A DNA stretch of 64,000 nucleotides from Litorivivens sp041624475 (GCF_041624475.1 NZ_JBFJUX010000004.1:148328-212327); one strand, 5' to 3'. Shown: positions 53,494 through 62,569, numbered from the stretch's first letter. The notes: a model not told the origin generated them from the letters alone. Made by a program: numbers and translations.

Positions 53494-54566
53494 GTGGCGT
53501 TTTTCTGAGCAAGGGTTTGTTCCCCAAATCCTTTTTTGACTCAACCGTCGGTTTTATCAAGCATGTTCAGCGCCCCGACGGATTGATCCCCTGGTTTGAG
53601 GGTGGGCACGCAGACCCCTGGGATCACGTGGAAGCGGCCATGGGGCTGAGTATCGGCGGTGAATACGATGCCGCTGAGGCGGCCTATGACTGGCTTGCCG
53701 AAAATCAGCTGGCCGACGGCAGCTGGTGGGCGGCCTACCGCGACGGTGAAGTCGAAAACCGTGAACGGCGGGAAACCAATTTTGTCGCCTATGTTGCCAC
53801 CGGCGTGTGGCACCACTACCTGATCACCCGTCGCGATGGTTTTTTGCGCAGGCTATGGCCGGTGGTTGATAAGGCGATAGGGTTTGTGCTGTCGCAGCAA
53901 AGCCGTTACGGCGATATCAACTGGGCTGTCGATACCAATGGTCAATCGATGGAAGATGCGCTGGTGACGGGCTGCAGCTCTATCTACAAGAGTCTGGAGT
54001 GCGCGCACAATATTGCCGTTACCTTGGGCGAGAATAGAGCGCATTGGTTAACGGCGCGCGAGCGCCTGGGTGATGCCCTGCGCAACAAACCCGAGCGTTT
54101 TGATCGCACCTGGGAAAGCAAATCGCGTTACTCCATGGACTGGTTTTATCCGGTCCTGTCAGGGGCGTACCCGAAAGCGCGTGCCAAAGAGCATCTGCAG
54201 AAACGCTGGTCCGAGTTTGTCGAGCAGGATATGGGCTGCCGCTGCGTTGCTGATGAGCCCTGGGTGACCGTAGCCGAGTCCTGTGAGCTGGTTATGGCCC
54301 TGCTGGCCGCTGGCGATCACGCGCGCGCGGTAACGGTATACAGCTGGTTGCACCAGTGGCGCCTCAAAAGCGGTGAGTACTGGACCGGTTATCAGTTTGT
54401 CGAAGATCTGATGTGGCCGGACGAGAAGCCCACCTGGACGGCTGGTGCGATCCTGCTGGCGGCCGATGCGCTGACCGAACATACCGCAGCCCACCATCTG
54501 TTTAATCGGGTTTCGCTGCTCGAAGCGGAATCTGTTGAATCACTCGATGTAGAACGGGCTCACTGA
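53490..54566 (+). CDS. Alpha/alpha-barrel protein (prenyltransferase/squalene-oxidase-repeat-like), unknown function
   Basis: 358 residues without membrane segments or signal peptide. Repeated helical hairpins such as IKHVQRPDGLIPWFEGG, AAEAAYDWLAENQLADGSWW and SYTWLHQWRLKSGEYWTG-like segments recall (alpha/alpha)6 barrels of the terpene cyclase/prenyltransferase repeat group, but also glycoside hydrolase or lyase barrels. Aromatic and acidic residues (WFEGGHADPWDHVEAAMG, DQEDMGC-like stretches) could bind sugar. I cannot name its reaction. It is the third member of the coupled glycosyltransferase-methyltransferase cassette. Confidence 0.72.
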   Translation: MSGVFLSKGLFPKSFFDSTVGFIKHVQRPDGLIPWFEGGHADPWDHVEAAMGLSIGGEYDAAEAAYDWLAENQLADGSWWAAYRDGEVENRERRETNFVAYVATGVWHHYLITRRDGFLRRLWPVVDKAIGFVLSQQSRYGDINWAVDTNGQSMEDALVTGCSSIYKSLECAHNIAVTLGENRAHWLTARERLGDALRNKPERFDRTWESKSRYSMDWFYPVLSGAYPKARAKEHLQKRWSEFVEQDMGCRCVADEPWVTVAESCELVMALLAAGDHARAVTVYSWLHQWRLKSGEYWTGYQFVEDLMWPDEKPTWTAGAILLAADALTEHTAAHHLFNRVSLLEAESVESLDVERAH

Positions 54567-54586
54567 GCTGTCTCGAACCGGAAGGG

Positions 54587-56329
54587 CTATCTTAGGTCGA
54601 GGTTGTCGACTTCGATAATGGGTAGGTCGACGCTGCCTAGAATCGTTGCCGCGTTGTTATCCCAGTTGGTTCCGGTTCCGCCGCTGCCAATGGGGTGGTT
54701 TTCGTAGAGATCGTGCTTGCCATACAGCAATACCCCCACGCGGTCACCCGCCTCCAGTTTTTCCGCAACCGCCACCAGCTCGATAGGCTCCGGTGTTGCC
54801 CCTGTTCGATTGTCCGATGACAGCACCGGCTGGACCTGATCATCCACCAGATAAATCCGATTGTTTCTCTGTATACCGATGCCGATAAAAACACCGGCAG
54901 CGTTGGGGCCGGTAAGCGGTGTAGGGTCAGAATTGAAGGGACTTGCAGAAACCGTCAGTCGGGCAATTGGGGTGCCGAGCAGAATCTGGTTGGTTTGTGT
55001 AATGGTCTGGCTCAGGGCGAAAAACAGGGCCTCGTCAGCGGCGGAGCGCACGTTGTTTTCGCTGCTTCCTGTTACCGTGGCTACGGGCGAAATGGCTACC
55101 CGATGCGCCGATGTGGCCGGGGCTACATTGGTGACATGCACGCCAGTCTGATTGTCCAGCGCGACACAGATATCAGGCAGTGCTAGCGCAGCGCGCTTAT
55201 AGAGTTTCTCGTCAAGCCAGCGGCGAATAGCGGTGATAGCGTCAATGCTCCCGCAGTAGGCTTGCCCGATAGCGCCCTGGGAACCGGGGCCGGAGCGAAC
55301 TGCGCTGTGCCCGCTTTCGTGGGCGATGATTTTGACGTCACCGCCGGCGCTGCTCAGGTAGCGATGCATGTTCAACGCTTCGTTCAGAGGAAAGAGTGTG
55401 TCGCGCACCCCCTGAAGAATCAGGGCGTCGACTTTTGGCATTTGAAAGCTGGAGTCGGCTTCGTAAGAGGCCAGGCTGTTATCGAAAAACAGTGATTCAG
55501 TGATGCGAGCGTCTTCAATCTCGCGTGAATTATTCAGGCGAACCTGTGTGCAGGCTAGCTCCATTTCGGCGGATAGTTCGGCGCCGTCTTCATCGACAAC
55601 CTTGTTGCAGATGGCGATCAGCCAGGCTTTCTTAAGGACACCGTTAGGGGCGAATGAGGCCTCCAGATTGTGCCAGGTCATGGAGGGGACAATCGCGTCA
55701 ATGCGCGGATCTTCCGCCGCCAGCATGGGCTGAAAGGCGCCGCCGTAGCTACTGCCGAGCAGTCCGATACGGGGGTCGCCATCGTCAGTCAACAGGTTGA
55801 GGTTATCCACCCCCCACTGGACAACGGCTTTGGCGTCTTCGATTTCAAAGTCCGGCGACATGCCGTGACTGCCGCCTTCTGAACCTTCGTCGCCATCATC
55901 ACCATTGCGGCCAAAGCCGCGTTGATCAAAAGAAATAATGGCATAACCTGCTTCGCGAAGGGCTGCGAGCTGGGAGTCAACCTGACTGCCGTAGTCTGAA
56001 GAAGATGCGGCGGTTGCCGGCTCCATGGCGCGAAGCTCTTCGGAAGAGATTCTGCTGCCCCCCCAACTGTGGCTGTGAATAATCAGCGGGTAGGCCTTGC
56101 CATCCCTGTGCTCATCCGGCAGAAACAGGGAGGCGGTGATCGCAGTGGTGAGGTTGCCGTTGCTGTCGTTGGGTGCCGGTGAGGTGATGATAATTTCGCG
56201 GGTAAGCCTTTCGGCGATCTCGTCGCGATCACTGCTGCTGTCGCAGCCGCCCGCGAGGATTGTCAGGAGCAGAGTGAAGGAGGAGGCAAAGCGAAAATAC
56301 ATACGACTTACTACCGGATTTGAACGCAT
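54587..56329 (-). CDS. Lipoprotein alpha/beta hydrolase (CocE/S15-like)
   Basis: 580 residues. An N-terminal lipoprotein signal ends with LAGGC (Cys29), so it is probably anchored in the outer membrane. The hydrolase domain has HSHSWGG, FDQRGFGRNGD, the nucleophile motif LGSSYGG (Ser194), ILQGVRDTLFPL (Asp) and AHESGHSAVR (His). A C-terminal jelly-roll-like part (about 390-580) matches X-Pro dipeptidyl-peptidase/CocE proteins. Role may be ester or peptide hydrolysis of exported substrate; no partner in the neighbourhood. Convergent with the cassette on the left. Confidence 0.85.
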   Translation of the reverse strand: MRSNPVVSRMYFRFASSFTLLLTILAGGCDSSSDRDEIAERLTREIIITSPAPNDSNGNLTTAITASLFLPDEHRDGKAYPLIIHSHSWGGSRISSEELRAMEPATAASSSDYGSQVDSQLAALREAGYAIISFDQRGFGRNGDDGDEGSEGGSHGMSPDFEIEDAKAVVQWGVDNLNLLTDDGDPRIGLLGSSYGGAFQPMLAAEDPRIDAIVPSMTWHNLEASFAPNGVLKKAWLIAICNKVVDEDGAELSAEMELACTQVRLNNSREIEDARITESLFFDNSLASYEADSSFQMPKVDALILQGVRDTLFPLNEALNMHRYLSSAGGDVKIIAHESGHSAVRSGPGSQGAIGQAYCGSIDAITAIRRWLDEKLYKRAALALPDICVALDNQTGVHVTNVAPATSAHRVAISPVATVTGSSENNVRSAADEALFFALSQTITQTNQILLGTPIARLTVSASPFNSDPTPLTGPNAAGVFIGIGIQRNNRIYLVDDQVQPVLSSDNRTGATPEPIELVAVAEKLEAGDRVGVLLYGKHDLYENHPIGSGGTGTNWDNNAATILGSVDLPIIEVDNLDLR

Positions 56330-56480
56330 ACCGTCATTATAGGCTTGCGTGGTAGCGCTCGCAGCACGTCAACTCGAAAATCAAAGACAATTAGCCTGAA
56401 AATGCTAATTCTGTAGCAACTAAATCGCGGTTGAAGCGATAAACGTGATGATTGGCGCCTGCGGATTGCAGAATGAGCCG
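56330..56480. other. Short spacer without recognised feature
   Basis: 151 bases between two minus-strand genes. I see no gene and no strong terminator. A GTGGTAGCG string recalls part of the ops/JUMPstart element but is not upstream of polysaccharide genes. Confidence 0.3.
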
Positions 56481-57092
56481 CTAAATGCGTTCCAAAAGCG
56501 CCAGCGAGGAAGCGCGCTCAATGGGCCGGAACAGACCTGATGCCAGTGCCAGCCGGTAAATGGCGATAGGGGCCTGCCCCCCATTTTCAGGCTCGTCAAA
56601 AAGATCGTGGATGGCGAGGATGCCACCGCGCAGGATGTGCCCGGCCCAGCAGCGATAATCACTCAGAGCCGCTTCCAGGCTGTGGCCGCCGTCGATGAAA
56701 ACCATGGCGAGCGGTGTCTGCCAGTGCCGCGACGCCACCTCAGAGCTGGCAACAATAGGCACCACCGTATCGTGCAGCCTGGCCGCGGCAATATTGCGTC
56801 GAAACTCGCCAAAGCTGTCGAACTGCGCTTCGCTTTCGTCGTACAACTCGGGATCGTGAAAGAACTCCCCTTTCTGGTGCTCTTCCGAGCCGCGGTGGTG
56901 GTCTACCGCATACAGAATGCTGCCCTGCTGCTGACAGGCGCTGCCGAGCACGACGGTCGATTTGCCGCAGTAGCTGCCGATTTCCAGTACCGGCCCTCTG
57001 CTGGCCTGAAGCAGTGCCGCATTGTAGAGAGCTGCAGCTTCATCATCAGCCAGAAAGCCCTTGATTGAGTCAATGTCGAGCGGCAAATCCAT
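56481..57092 (-). CDS. Class I SAM methyltransferase (Methyltransf_24 type)
   Basis: 203 residues. VLEIGSYCGKSTVVLGSA, YAVDHHRGSEEHQ, MVFIDGGHSLEAALSDYRCW and GGILAIHDLFD resemble the other Methyltransf_24 enzyme at 47438-48166, though the two are clearly different in sequence. It is divergent from hldE, suggesting a role linked to heptose or LPS modification, but this is only context. Confidence 0.83.
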   Translation of the reverse strand: MDLPLDIDSIKGFLADDEAAALYNAALLQASRGPVLEIGSYCGKSTVVLGSACQQQGSILYAVDHHRGSEEHQKGEFFHDPELYDESEAQFDSFGEFRRNIAAARLHDTVVPIVASSEVASRHWQTPLAMVFIDGGHSLEAALSDYRCWAGHILRGGILAIHDLFDEPENGGQAPIAIYRLALASGLFRPIERASSLALLERI

Positions 57093-57212
57093 GAGATACC
57101 CGGTAATGGTTGCGAAAGGCAGGGCACATTAACCAATTTCGCCCCGAGCGGCAACGGTGATTCGGGCCAGCCGTATGCTATGATTTGCCCCCTCTGAATA
57201 AGGAAGATCTGC

Positions 57213-58649
57213 ATGAAATTACATATGCCGCGTTTTGATCAGTCCCGCGTTCTGGTAGTGGGTGATCTGATGCTGGATCGCTACTGGCATGGCAATACGT
57301 CCCGGGTTTCGCCCGAGGCTCCGGTGCCGGTGGTGGATGTAAAGCAGATCGAAGACCGGCCGGGCGGCGCGGGTAACGTGGCTCTCAATATCGCGGCGCT
57401 CGGCAGTGCCTCAGTGCTGTCTGGGATTGTTGGTCGTGACGAGGCCGGCGGCGTGTTACAGCAGCGTCTCGAGGCCGCGAATATTCTCTGTCAGCTTCAA
57501 GTATCCCCAACTCATCCGACTATTACCAAACTGCGAGTCATTTCCCGCCATCAACAACTCTTGCGGCTGGATTTTGAAGACCCCTTTATGCCGGATGACG
57601 CCGAGGCACTGTCAAAAACCGCATTGGCGGCGATGAAAGAGGCGAAAGCCCTGGTAATCTCTGACTACGCCAAAGGCGCTTTGCAGGACCCTCAGCCGCT
57701 GATTCAGGCGGCGCGATCACAGGGCATCGCCATACTGGTAGACCCGAAGGGCACGGATTTTCGCAAGTACCGCGGGGCCACATTGCTGACTCCCAATCTC
57801 CACGAATTTGAAGCCATCGTCGGCAAGACCACCAGCGAGCAGGATCTGGTGGAAAAGGCCCAGTCGATGATTCACGAGCTGGAACTGCAGGCGCTGTTGG
57901 TGACTCGCGGTGAATACGGCATGAGCCTGATTCGTCCCGGTGAGCCGGAATTTCATTTGCCGGCCCGTGCGCGGGAAGTGTTTGACGTCACCGGCGCCGG
58001 AGATACGGTGATTTCGGTGCTGGCGGCGGCGCTGGGCGCCGGCGATGATTTGCCCAATGCGGTGGCGCTGGCCAACCTGGCCGCTGGCATTGTGGTCGGC
58101 AAACTGGGTACGGCGGCGATCAGTGCGCCGGAGTTGCGTCGTGCGGTGCAGCGGGAGCAGGGCAGCGAGCGCGGTGCCGTTACCGTCGATCAGCTGCAGC
58201 TGGCGTTGGAAGATGCCCGTGCCCACGGTGAGCGTATTGTGTTTACCAATGGCTGTTTCGATATTATTCATGCAGGGCATGTGGGCTACCTCGAGCAGGC
58301 CCGCAAACTGGGAGACCGGCTGGTGGTTGCGGTCAACAGCGACCAGTCTGTTACCAAGCTCAAGGGGCCCGGGCGACCTATCAATCCTCAGGATCGACGC
58401 ATGGCGGTGCTCGCGGGTCTTGAAGCGGTGGACTGGGTTGTCTGTTTCGATGACGATACCCCAGAGCCGCTGCTGGAAGTGCTCAAGCCGGAAGTGCTGG
58501 TTAAAGGCGGCGACTACGATAAGGAAGGTGTGGTCGGCTGGCAGATAGTCGAAAGTTACGGTGGTGAAGTGAAAGTGCTGTCATTTTTTGATGACTGCTC
58601 CACCACGGCCATAGTAGAAAAAGTGCTGGAAAAAAACCGGCCAAAATAA
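57213..58649 (+). CDS. hldE: Bifunctional HldE: heptose 7-phosphate kinase / ADP-heptose synthase
   Basis: 478 residues. The N-terminal ribokinase-like domain (about 1-320; VVGDLMLDRYWHG, DRPGGAGNVALN, FDVTGAGDTVISVLA) phosphorylates D-glycero-D-manno-heptose 7-phosphate, and the C-terminal nucleotidyltransferase domain (about 345-478; FTNGCFDIIHAGHVGYLEQA, LKGPGRP) transfers AMP. The product, after epimerisation, is the donor for waaC and waaF. Length equals the E. coli protein. Its epimerase gene hldD is not in the window. Confidence 0.98.
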   Translation: MKLHMPRFDQSRVLVVGDLMLDRYWHGNTSRVSPEAPVPVVDVKQIEDRPGGAGNVALNIAALGSASVLSGIVGRDEAGGVLQQRLEAANILCQLQVSPTHPTITKLRVISRHQQLLRLDFEDPFMPDDAEALSKTALAAMKEAKALVISDYAKGALQDPQPLIQAARSQGIAILVDPKGTDFRKYRGATLLTPNLHEFEAIVGKTTSEQDLVEKAQSMIHELELQALLVTRGEYGMSLIRPGEPEFHLPARAREVFDVTGAGDTVISVLAAALGAGDDLPNAVALANLAAGIVVGKLGTAAISAPELRRAVQREQGSERGAVTVDQLQLALEDARAHGERIVFTNGCFDIIHAGHVGYLEQARKLGDRLVVAVNSDQSVTKLKGPGRPINPQDRRMAVLAGLEAVDWVVCFDDDTPEPLLEVLKPEVLVKGGDYDKEGVVGWQIVESYGGEVKVLSFFDDCSTTAIVEKVLEKNRPK

Positions 58650-58666
58650 TCAGCTCAGGGGGCCGT

Positions 58667-59281
58667 ATGTCTTTCTACGAGCAACATATTCTGCCGCATG
58701 TTATTGATTTCGCCTGCGGCGACAAAGTGATTATGGAACAGCGTCAGCACGTGCTGGCCGCCGCGGAAGGCAGGGTTCTCGAAGTCGGCATGGGCAGCGG
58801 GCTGAATCTGCGCTACTACGACCCAAACAAAGTTGATTTTGTTTGGGGGCTTGAGCCTTCTGACGGTATGCGCAAAAAGGCACAAAAGAATCTTCAGCAG
58901 TCTCCGGTGCAGGTGGAATGGCTAGGCTTGCCAGGGGAAGAGATTCCCCTCGACAGTCACAGTGCCGACACGGTTGTGCTGACTTTTACCCTGTGCACCA
59001 TCCCGGATTGGGAAACCGCACTGGAGCAAATGAAGCGGGTGCTGAAACCCGGGGGTAAGCTGCTGTTCTGCGAACACGGTGCGGCTCCCGATGAGGCCGT
59101 TGCCCGCTGGCAAAATCGCGTTAATCCGCTGTGGAAGAAGATTGCCGGCGGCTGTCACCTGAATCGGAAAATCCCCGAGCTGATTACCCAGGCCGGCTTT
59201 TCCATTCGCGAGCTGGAGGCCGATTACCTGCCAAAAACACCGCGAATTGCAGGCTTCCGCTACCGAGGCTTCGCTCAATAA
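58667..59281 (+). CDS. Class I SAM methyltransferase
   Basis: 204 residues. VLEVGMGSGLNLRYYDPNK, WGLEPSDGMRKKA and LTFTLCTIPDWETALEQMKRV with LKPGGKLLFCEHG identify a Methyltransf_11/phosphatidylethanolamine-like methyltransferase. Substrate unknown. It overlaps the next start codon by one base and lies 17 bases after hldE. Confidence 0.87.
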   Translation: MSFYEQHILPHVIDFACGDKVIMEQRQHVLAAAEGRVLEVGMGSGLNLRYYDPNKVDFVWGLEPSDGMRKKAQKNLQQSPVQVEWLGLPGEEIPLDSHSADTVVLTFTLCTIPDWETALEQMKRVLKPGGKLLFCEHGAAPDEAVARWQNRVNPLWKKIAGGCHLNRKIPELITQAGFSIRELEADYLPKTPRIAGFRYRGFAQ

Positions 59282-59691
59282 TGGGCAATCTCTTCTGTTA
59301 CGGAACACTGATGTACCAGCCGCTGCTGCGGGCTCTGGTGGAAAGAGAGCTAAGCGTTGAAGAGGCTGTACTCGATGGCTTTAGTTGTCTTGCAGTTAAA
59401 GCGGCGGCCTATCCGGCCATTGTCGCTGACGACGATGGGCGTGTGGTGGGACAGTTGGTGCGTAATATTCCTCCTGGAGCCTGGCAGCGGATTGATCGCT
59501 ATGAAGGGGAGTACTATCGACGCGAGGAAGTAGAAGTGACGCTGGCAGACGGCTCAACCGCAGAGGCCGGAACTTACGTTATCAGGCCACGCTATCGTTC
59601 GCGGCTCAGCCGGCGAGCCTGGCAGTACGGCCCGGAAGCGGAGCGTTACGCAAGGGCGCAGTGCGAAGCGATGGCGCAGCGGCAGGCATGA
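59281..59691 (+). CDS. Gamma-glutamylcyclotransferase-like (AIG2) protein
   Basis: 136 residues from the ATG at 59281, which overlaps the upstream stop. The GGCT/AIG2 fold is shown by MGNLFCYGTLMYQPLLRAL and later WQRIDRYEGEYYRREEV with the conserved Glu. These proteins may act on gamma-glutamyl amines or peptides. Overlaps the GNAT gene by 4 bases. Confidence 0.88.
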   Translation: MGNLFCYGTLMYQPLLRALVERELSVEEAVLDGFSCLAVKAAAYPAIVADDDGRVVGQLVRNIPPGAWQRIDRYEGEYYRREEVEVTLADGSTAEAGTYVIRPRYRSRLSRRAWQYGPEAERYARAQCEAMAQRQA

Positions 59692-60266
59692 TTGAGGAGT
59701 TGAGGCCCGGGCAGCACGAATTGATCGGCGATATTATTGCTGACGGCTTTGCCGACGACCCGGTCAATTGCTGGGCCTTTCGCAATACTGCAGTGCTGCG
59801 TCCACTGTATACCCTGATGGCGAAAGATCTCTACTTGCCGCAGGGCTTTGGTCACCTTATCGGCAATCAGGCCGGCTCGCTCTGGCTTCCCCCCGGCGTG
59901 AGCAAACACTTTAGCCTCTGGTCAACCTTAAACATGGCCAGACACATTGTTGGCAAGGGTGGCCTTAAGGCCGCGCGCAATGCATTGAGAATCGATGAGC
60001 TCATGACGCGCAAGCACCCCGCCTTGCCGCACTACTATCTATTTGCCATCGCAACCCGCGCTGATTGCCGGGGTAAAGGCTTGGGCGGACAGCTGATGCG
60101 TGCGGCCCTAGAACGAGTGGATGCGGAAGGGCAGGCGGCCTACTTGGAAAATTCCAAGCAGGACAATATCGGCTTCTATCGCCATTTTGGTTTTGAGATT
60201 GTGGAAGAGTTGCGGGCGGCCATTGATGCTCCGCCACTGTTTCTAATGTGGCGTGATCCCCGGTAG
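59688..60266 (+). CDS. GNAT-family N-acetyltransferase
   Basis: 192 residues from the ATG at 59688 (ATGA junction). Acetyl-CoA site: IATRADCRGKGLGGQLMRAALE (Arg/Gln-x-x-Gly-x-Gly/Ala loop) and a C-terminal LENSKQDNIGFYRHFGFEI. The substrate is unknown. The arrangement, methyltransferase-GGCT-GNAT-HNH with one- to four-base contacts, makes a mini-operon. Confidence 0.88.
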   Translation: MIEELRPGQHELIGDIIADGFADDPVNCWAFRNTAVLRPLYTLMAKDLYLPQGFGHLIGNQAGSLWLPPGVSKHFSLWSTLNMARHIVGKGGLKAARNALRIDELMTRKHPALPHYYLFAIATRADCRGKGLGGQLMRAALERVDAEGQAAYLENSKQDNIGFYRHFGFEIVEELRAAIDAPPLFLMWRDPR

Positions 60267-60268
60267 CT

Positions 60269-60565
60269 GTGGTTGGCAGGGATAAGAAACTCGGCATCTG
60301 CCCCTTGTGCGAGCGTCGCTGCCAGCTCAGCCTGCATCATCTGATTCCGCGCAAACTGCATCGCCGAACCTACTACCGCAAACATTTTTCCCGGGAGCAG
60401 CTGAATGAGGGGGTGTTGATCTGTCGGCAGTGCCACAACGGGATTCACCGGACGTACGATGAAATGACGTTGGCGAGGCAATTCGCGTCATTGGACGCTT
60501 TGCGGGCCGATCCCACCTTGCAGCGCCACTTCTCGTGGGTAGCACGACAGAAAATCCGGATATAG
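60269..60565 (+). CDS. HNH endonuclease-like protein
   Basis: 98 residues, GTG start two bases after the previous stop. A complete HNH finger: CPLC (Cys11, Cys14), LSLHHLIPRKLH (His23, His24), LICRQCHNGIH (Cys52, Cys55, Asn57, His60). The protein is HNH domain only, so it may be a small nuclease or a nucleic-acid-binding protein. No phage or restriction genes are adjacent. Confidence 0.85.
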   Translation: MVGRDKKLGICPLCERRCQLSLHHLIPRKLHRRTYYRKHFSREQLNEGVLICRQCHNGIHRTYDEMTLARQFASLDALRADPTLQRHFSWVARQKIRI

Positions 60566-60628
60566 ACGGCGGTTCTGTGGTCTTAACAAGACGTGCCACA
60601 TTTTGTGGGGTTTGAAAAGGATAACAAC

Positions 60629-61243
60629 ATGAGTGCAGAGGCTGTCTCAGAGGGTATCCCCGACATCCAGGCACTGAAGCGCGGCGACGACAGCGCGTTT
60701 AGCGATCTGGTCAGGTTTCACCACAGGACACTGATGGCGGTCGCGACCGCGATTGTCGGTATTGATGACGCGGAAGAGGTGGTTCAGAACGCCTGGATCA
60801 AAGCGCACAAGGCGCTGCCGGGTTTTGGGGGCCGCTCGGCGCTGCGAACCTGGCTGACGCGCATCGTTATCAACGAGGCCCGCATGTTGCTGCGAAAATC
60901 CCGCCGTGAAGTGTCACTGCAATTGGATGATGATCAGCATCCGCTGGCCGATCGCTTCCGCGAGGGCGGGCACTGGAGCAAGCCACCCGTTACCTGGCAC
61001 GATGAGTCACCGGATGGCCTGCTGATGCAGAGCGAACTGGCGGATTGCCTCAGTCGCTTGCTGTTGTCCATGCCCGCGTCGCAGCGGGCCATGCTCGAAC
61101 TGCGCGATGCGGGCGGGTTGGAGTTCGACGAAATCTGTAACGAACTGACAATCAGCGCATCCAATGCCCGTGTGCTTCTGCATCGGGCGCGCACGCAACT
61201 GTTCAAGTTGGTAGACCACTATCAGGAGACCGGTGAATGCTGA
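60629..61243 (+). CDS. ECF-type RNA polymerase sigma factor
   Basis: 204 residues from the ATG at 60629, chosen because an AAGGA box lies about 9 bases upstream; the frame is open to 60593. Region 2 (SDLVRFHHRTLMAVA, DDAEEVVQNAWIKAHKALP) and region 4 (LSMPASQRAMLELRD, SASNARVLLHRARTQLF) are present, region 3 absent, as in ECF sigma factors. Its end overlaps the zinc anti-sigma-like gene by 7 bases. It probably activates the downstream ArsM/radical SAM genes and possibly itself. Confidence 0.92.
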   Translation: MSAEAVSEGIPDIQALKRGDDSAFSDLVRFHHRTLMAVATAIVGIDDAEEVVQNAWIKAHKALPGFGGRSALRTWLTRIVINEARMLLRKSRREVSLQLDDDQHPLADRFREGGHWSKPPVTWHDESPDGLLMQSELADCLSRLLLSMPASQRAMLELRDAGGLEFDEICNELTISASNARVLLHRARTQLFKLVDHYQETGEC

Positions 61244-61482
61244 AATGCAGGGAGGTCGTACATCAGGCCGACGCCTTGCTGGCCGGCGAGTTGAGCGGTC
61301 GCGAGCGTTTTGCGCTGCGCATGCACATCATCATCTGCCGCCACTGCCGTCGTTATGTGAGGCAGTTTCGGCATCTGCTCCGGGCGATTCCACGTATGCA
61401 CGGGCAGGCCAGTGAGAATGAAGTCCGCAGAGTGATGACGGCGCTTAAAAACGCCGATAAGTCGATGGGCGGTCAGCCCTAG
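61237..61482 (+). CDS. Zinc-finger anti-sigma-like protein
   Basis: 81 residues. A zf-HC2/ZAS motif is compact and exact: Cys4...His30-x3-Cys34-x2-Cys37 in RMHIIICRHCRRY. There is no membrane helix, so this is a soluble anti-sigma factor or a small zinc sensor. It overlaps the sigma gene, as a cognate regulator should. With only ~45 residues after the finger, it lacks the cupin seen in ChrR-type anti-sigma factors. Confidence 0.82.
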   Translation: MLKCREVVHQADALLAGELSGRERFALRMHIIICRHCRRYVRQFRHLLRAIPRMHGQASENEVRRVMTALKNADKSMGGQP

Positions 61483-61528
61483 TGACTGGGCGGGCGCTGG
61501 CGCAGACTGCGAAAACAAAAGAGGTGAT

Positions 61529-62569
61529 ATGCAAAACGACGTAAAAGACTATTACGGAAAGCAGCTGCAATCCAGCAGTGATCTGCAAACTGATGCCTGC
61601 TGTGATGTCGCGCCTCCGGAATGGTTGAAACCGGTGTTGGGCAAATTACATCCGGAAGTATTGAACCGCTATTATGGCTGCGGTCTGGTGGCGCCGACGG
61701 TACTGGACGGTATGCGTATTCTTGATTTGGGCAGTGGCAGTGGTCGCGATGTCTACGCCCTGTCGGCTCTCGTGGGTGAGCAGGGTTTTGTCGTGGGTGT
61801 CGATATGACGCCGGAGCAACTTGCGGTTGCCCGCAAACACCAGGACTACCACCGGGAACAGTTCGGCTACGCGCGATCCAACGTCGAGTTTCTCGAAGGA
61901 TATATCGAAAAACTGGACGAGCTCGGGCTGCAGGACGACAGTTTTGATATCGTCATTTCCAACTGTGTAATCAACCTGTCACCGGACAAGGACGCGGTCC
62001 TGCGGGAAGTCCACCGGGTGTTGAAACCGGGCGGAGAGTTTTATTTCTCCGACGTTTACTGTGACCGCCGCCTGCCGGATGCGCTGCGCAGTGATCCTGT
62101 GCTCTACGGTGAATGTCTGGGCGGCGCGCTGTACTGGAATGATTTTCTGAACCTGGCCAAGCGCAGCGGTTTTGCCGACCCACGTCTGGTAGAAGATCGC
62201 CCCCTGGGCATCAACAACCCGGCCATTGCTGAGCGTCTGGCTCCGGCTGCTTTCTTCTCTGCCACCTATCGACTTTTCAAACTGGACGGCCTGGAGCCAG
62301 CCTGCGAGGACTACGGCCAAGCCGTCATCTACCGCGGTGGCGTTTCCGGCAGTGACGCGGTGTTTGTACTTGATGGCCACCACAAGATTGAAAAAGGGCG
62401 GGTTTTTCCGGTGTGCGGCAACACCTACCGCATGCTGAAAGAGTCGCGTTTTGCCCGGTATTTTGAGTTTATCGGCAACTTTGATACCCACTACGGTATC
62501 TTCCCGGATTGCGGTGACCAGATGCCCTTTCGCAGGGACGACAGCGCAGAAGCGGGAGCCTGCTGCTGA
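61529..62569 (+). CDS. arsM: ArsM-type arsenite methyltransferase
   Basis: 346 residues. SAM motif RILDLGSGSGRDVYALSA (63-80) and VDMTPEQLAVARKHQ. The three conserved ArsM cysteines are in place: Cys51 (YYGCG), Cys146 (SNCVINL) and Cys196 (YGECLGGALYW); the spacing of 50 between the last two matches characterised ArsM. A Cys24-Cys25 pair and a terminal GACC (345-346) may also hold arsenic. The C-terminal ~90 residues resemble the ArsM C-terminal domain. It overlaps the radical SAM start by one base. The name rests on motifs, not on tests of activity. Confidence 0.85.
   Translation: MQNDVKDYYGKQLQSSSDLQTDACCDVAPPEWLKPVLGKLHPEVLNRYYGCGLVAPTVLDGMRILDLGSGSGRDVYALSALVGEQGFVVGVDMTPEQLAVARKHQDYHREQFGYARSNVEFLEGYIEKLDELGLQDDSFDIVISNCVINLSPDKDAVLREVHRVLKPGGEFYFSDVYCDRRLPDALRSDPVLYGECLGGALYWNDFLNLAKRSGFADPRLVEDRPLGINNPAIAERLAPAAFFSATYRLFKLDGLEPACEDYGQAVIYRGGVSGSDAVFVLDGHHKIEKGRVFPVCGNTYRMLKESRFARYFEFIGNFDTHYGIFPDCGDQMPFRRDDSAEAGACC

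Noticed and set aside
53490..54566. Naming the barrel protein a prenyltransferase
   Set aside because: The repeat resemblance does not include a DDxxD or other prenyl-diphosphate motif; the reaction is left open.
56340..56365. A GTGGTAGCG string resembling the ops/JUMPstart antitermination element
   Set aside because: It matches only part of the element and is not upstream of polysaccharide genes on that strand.
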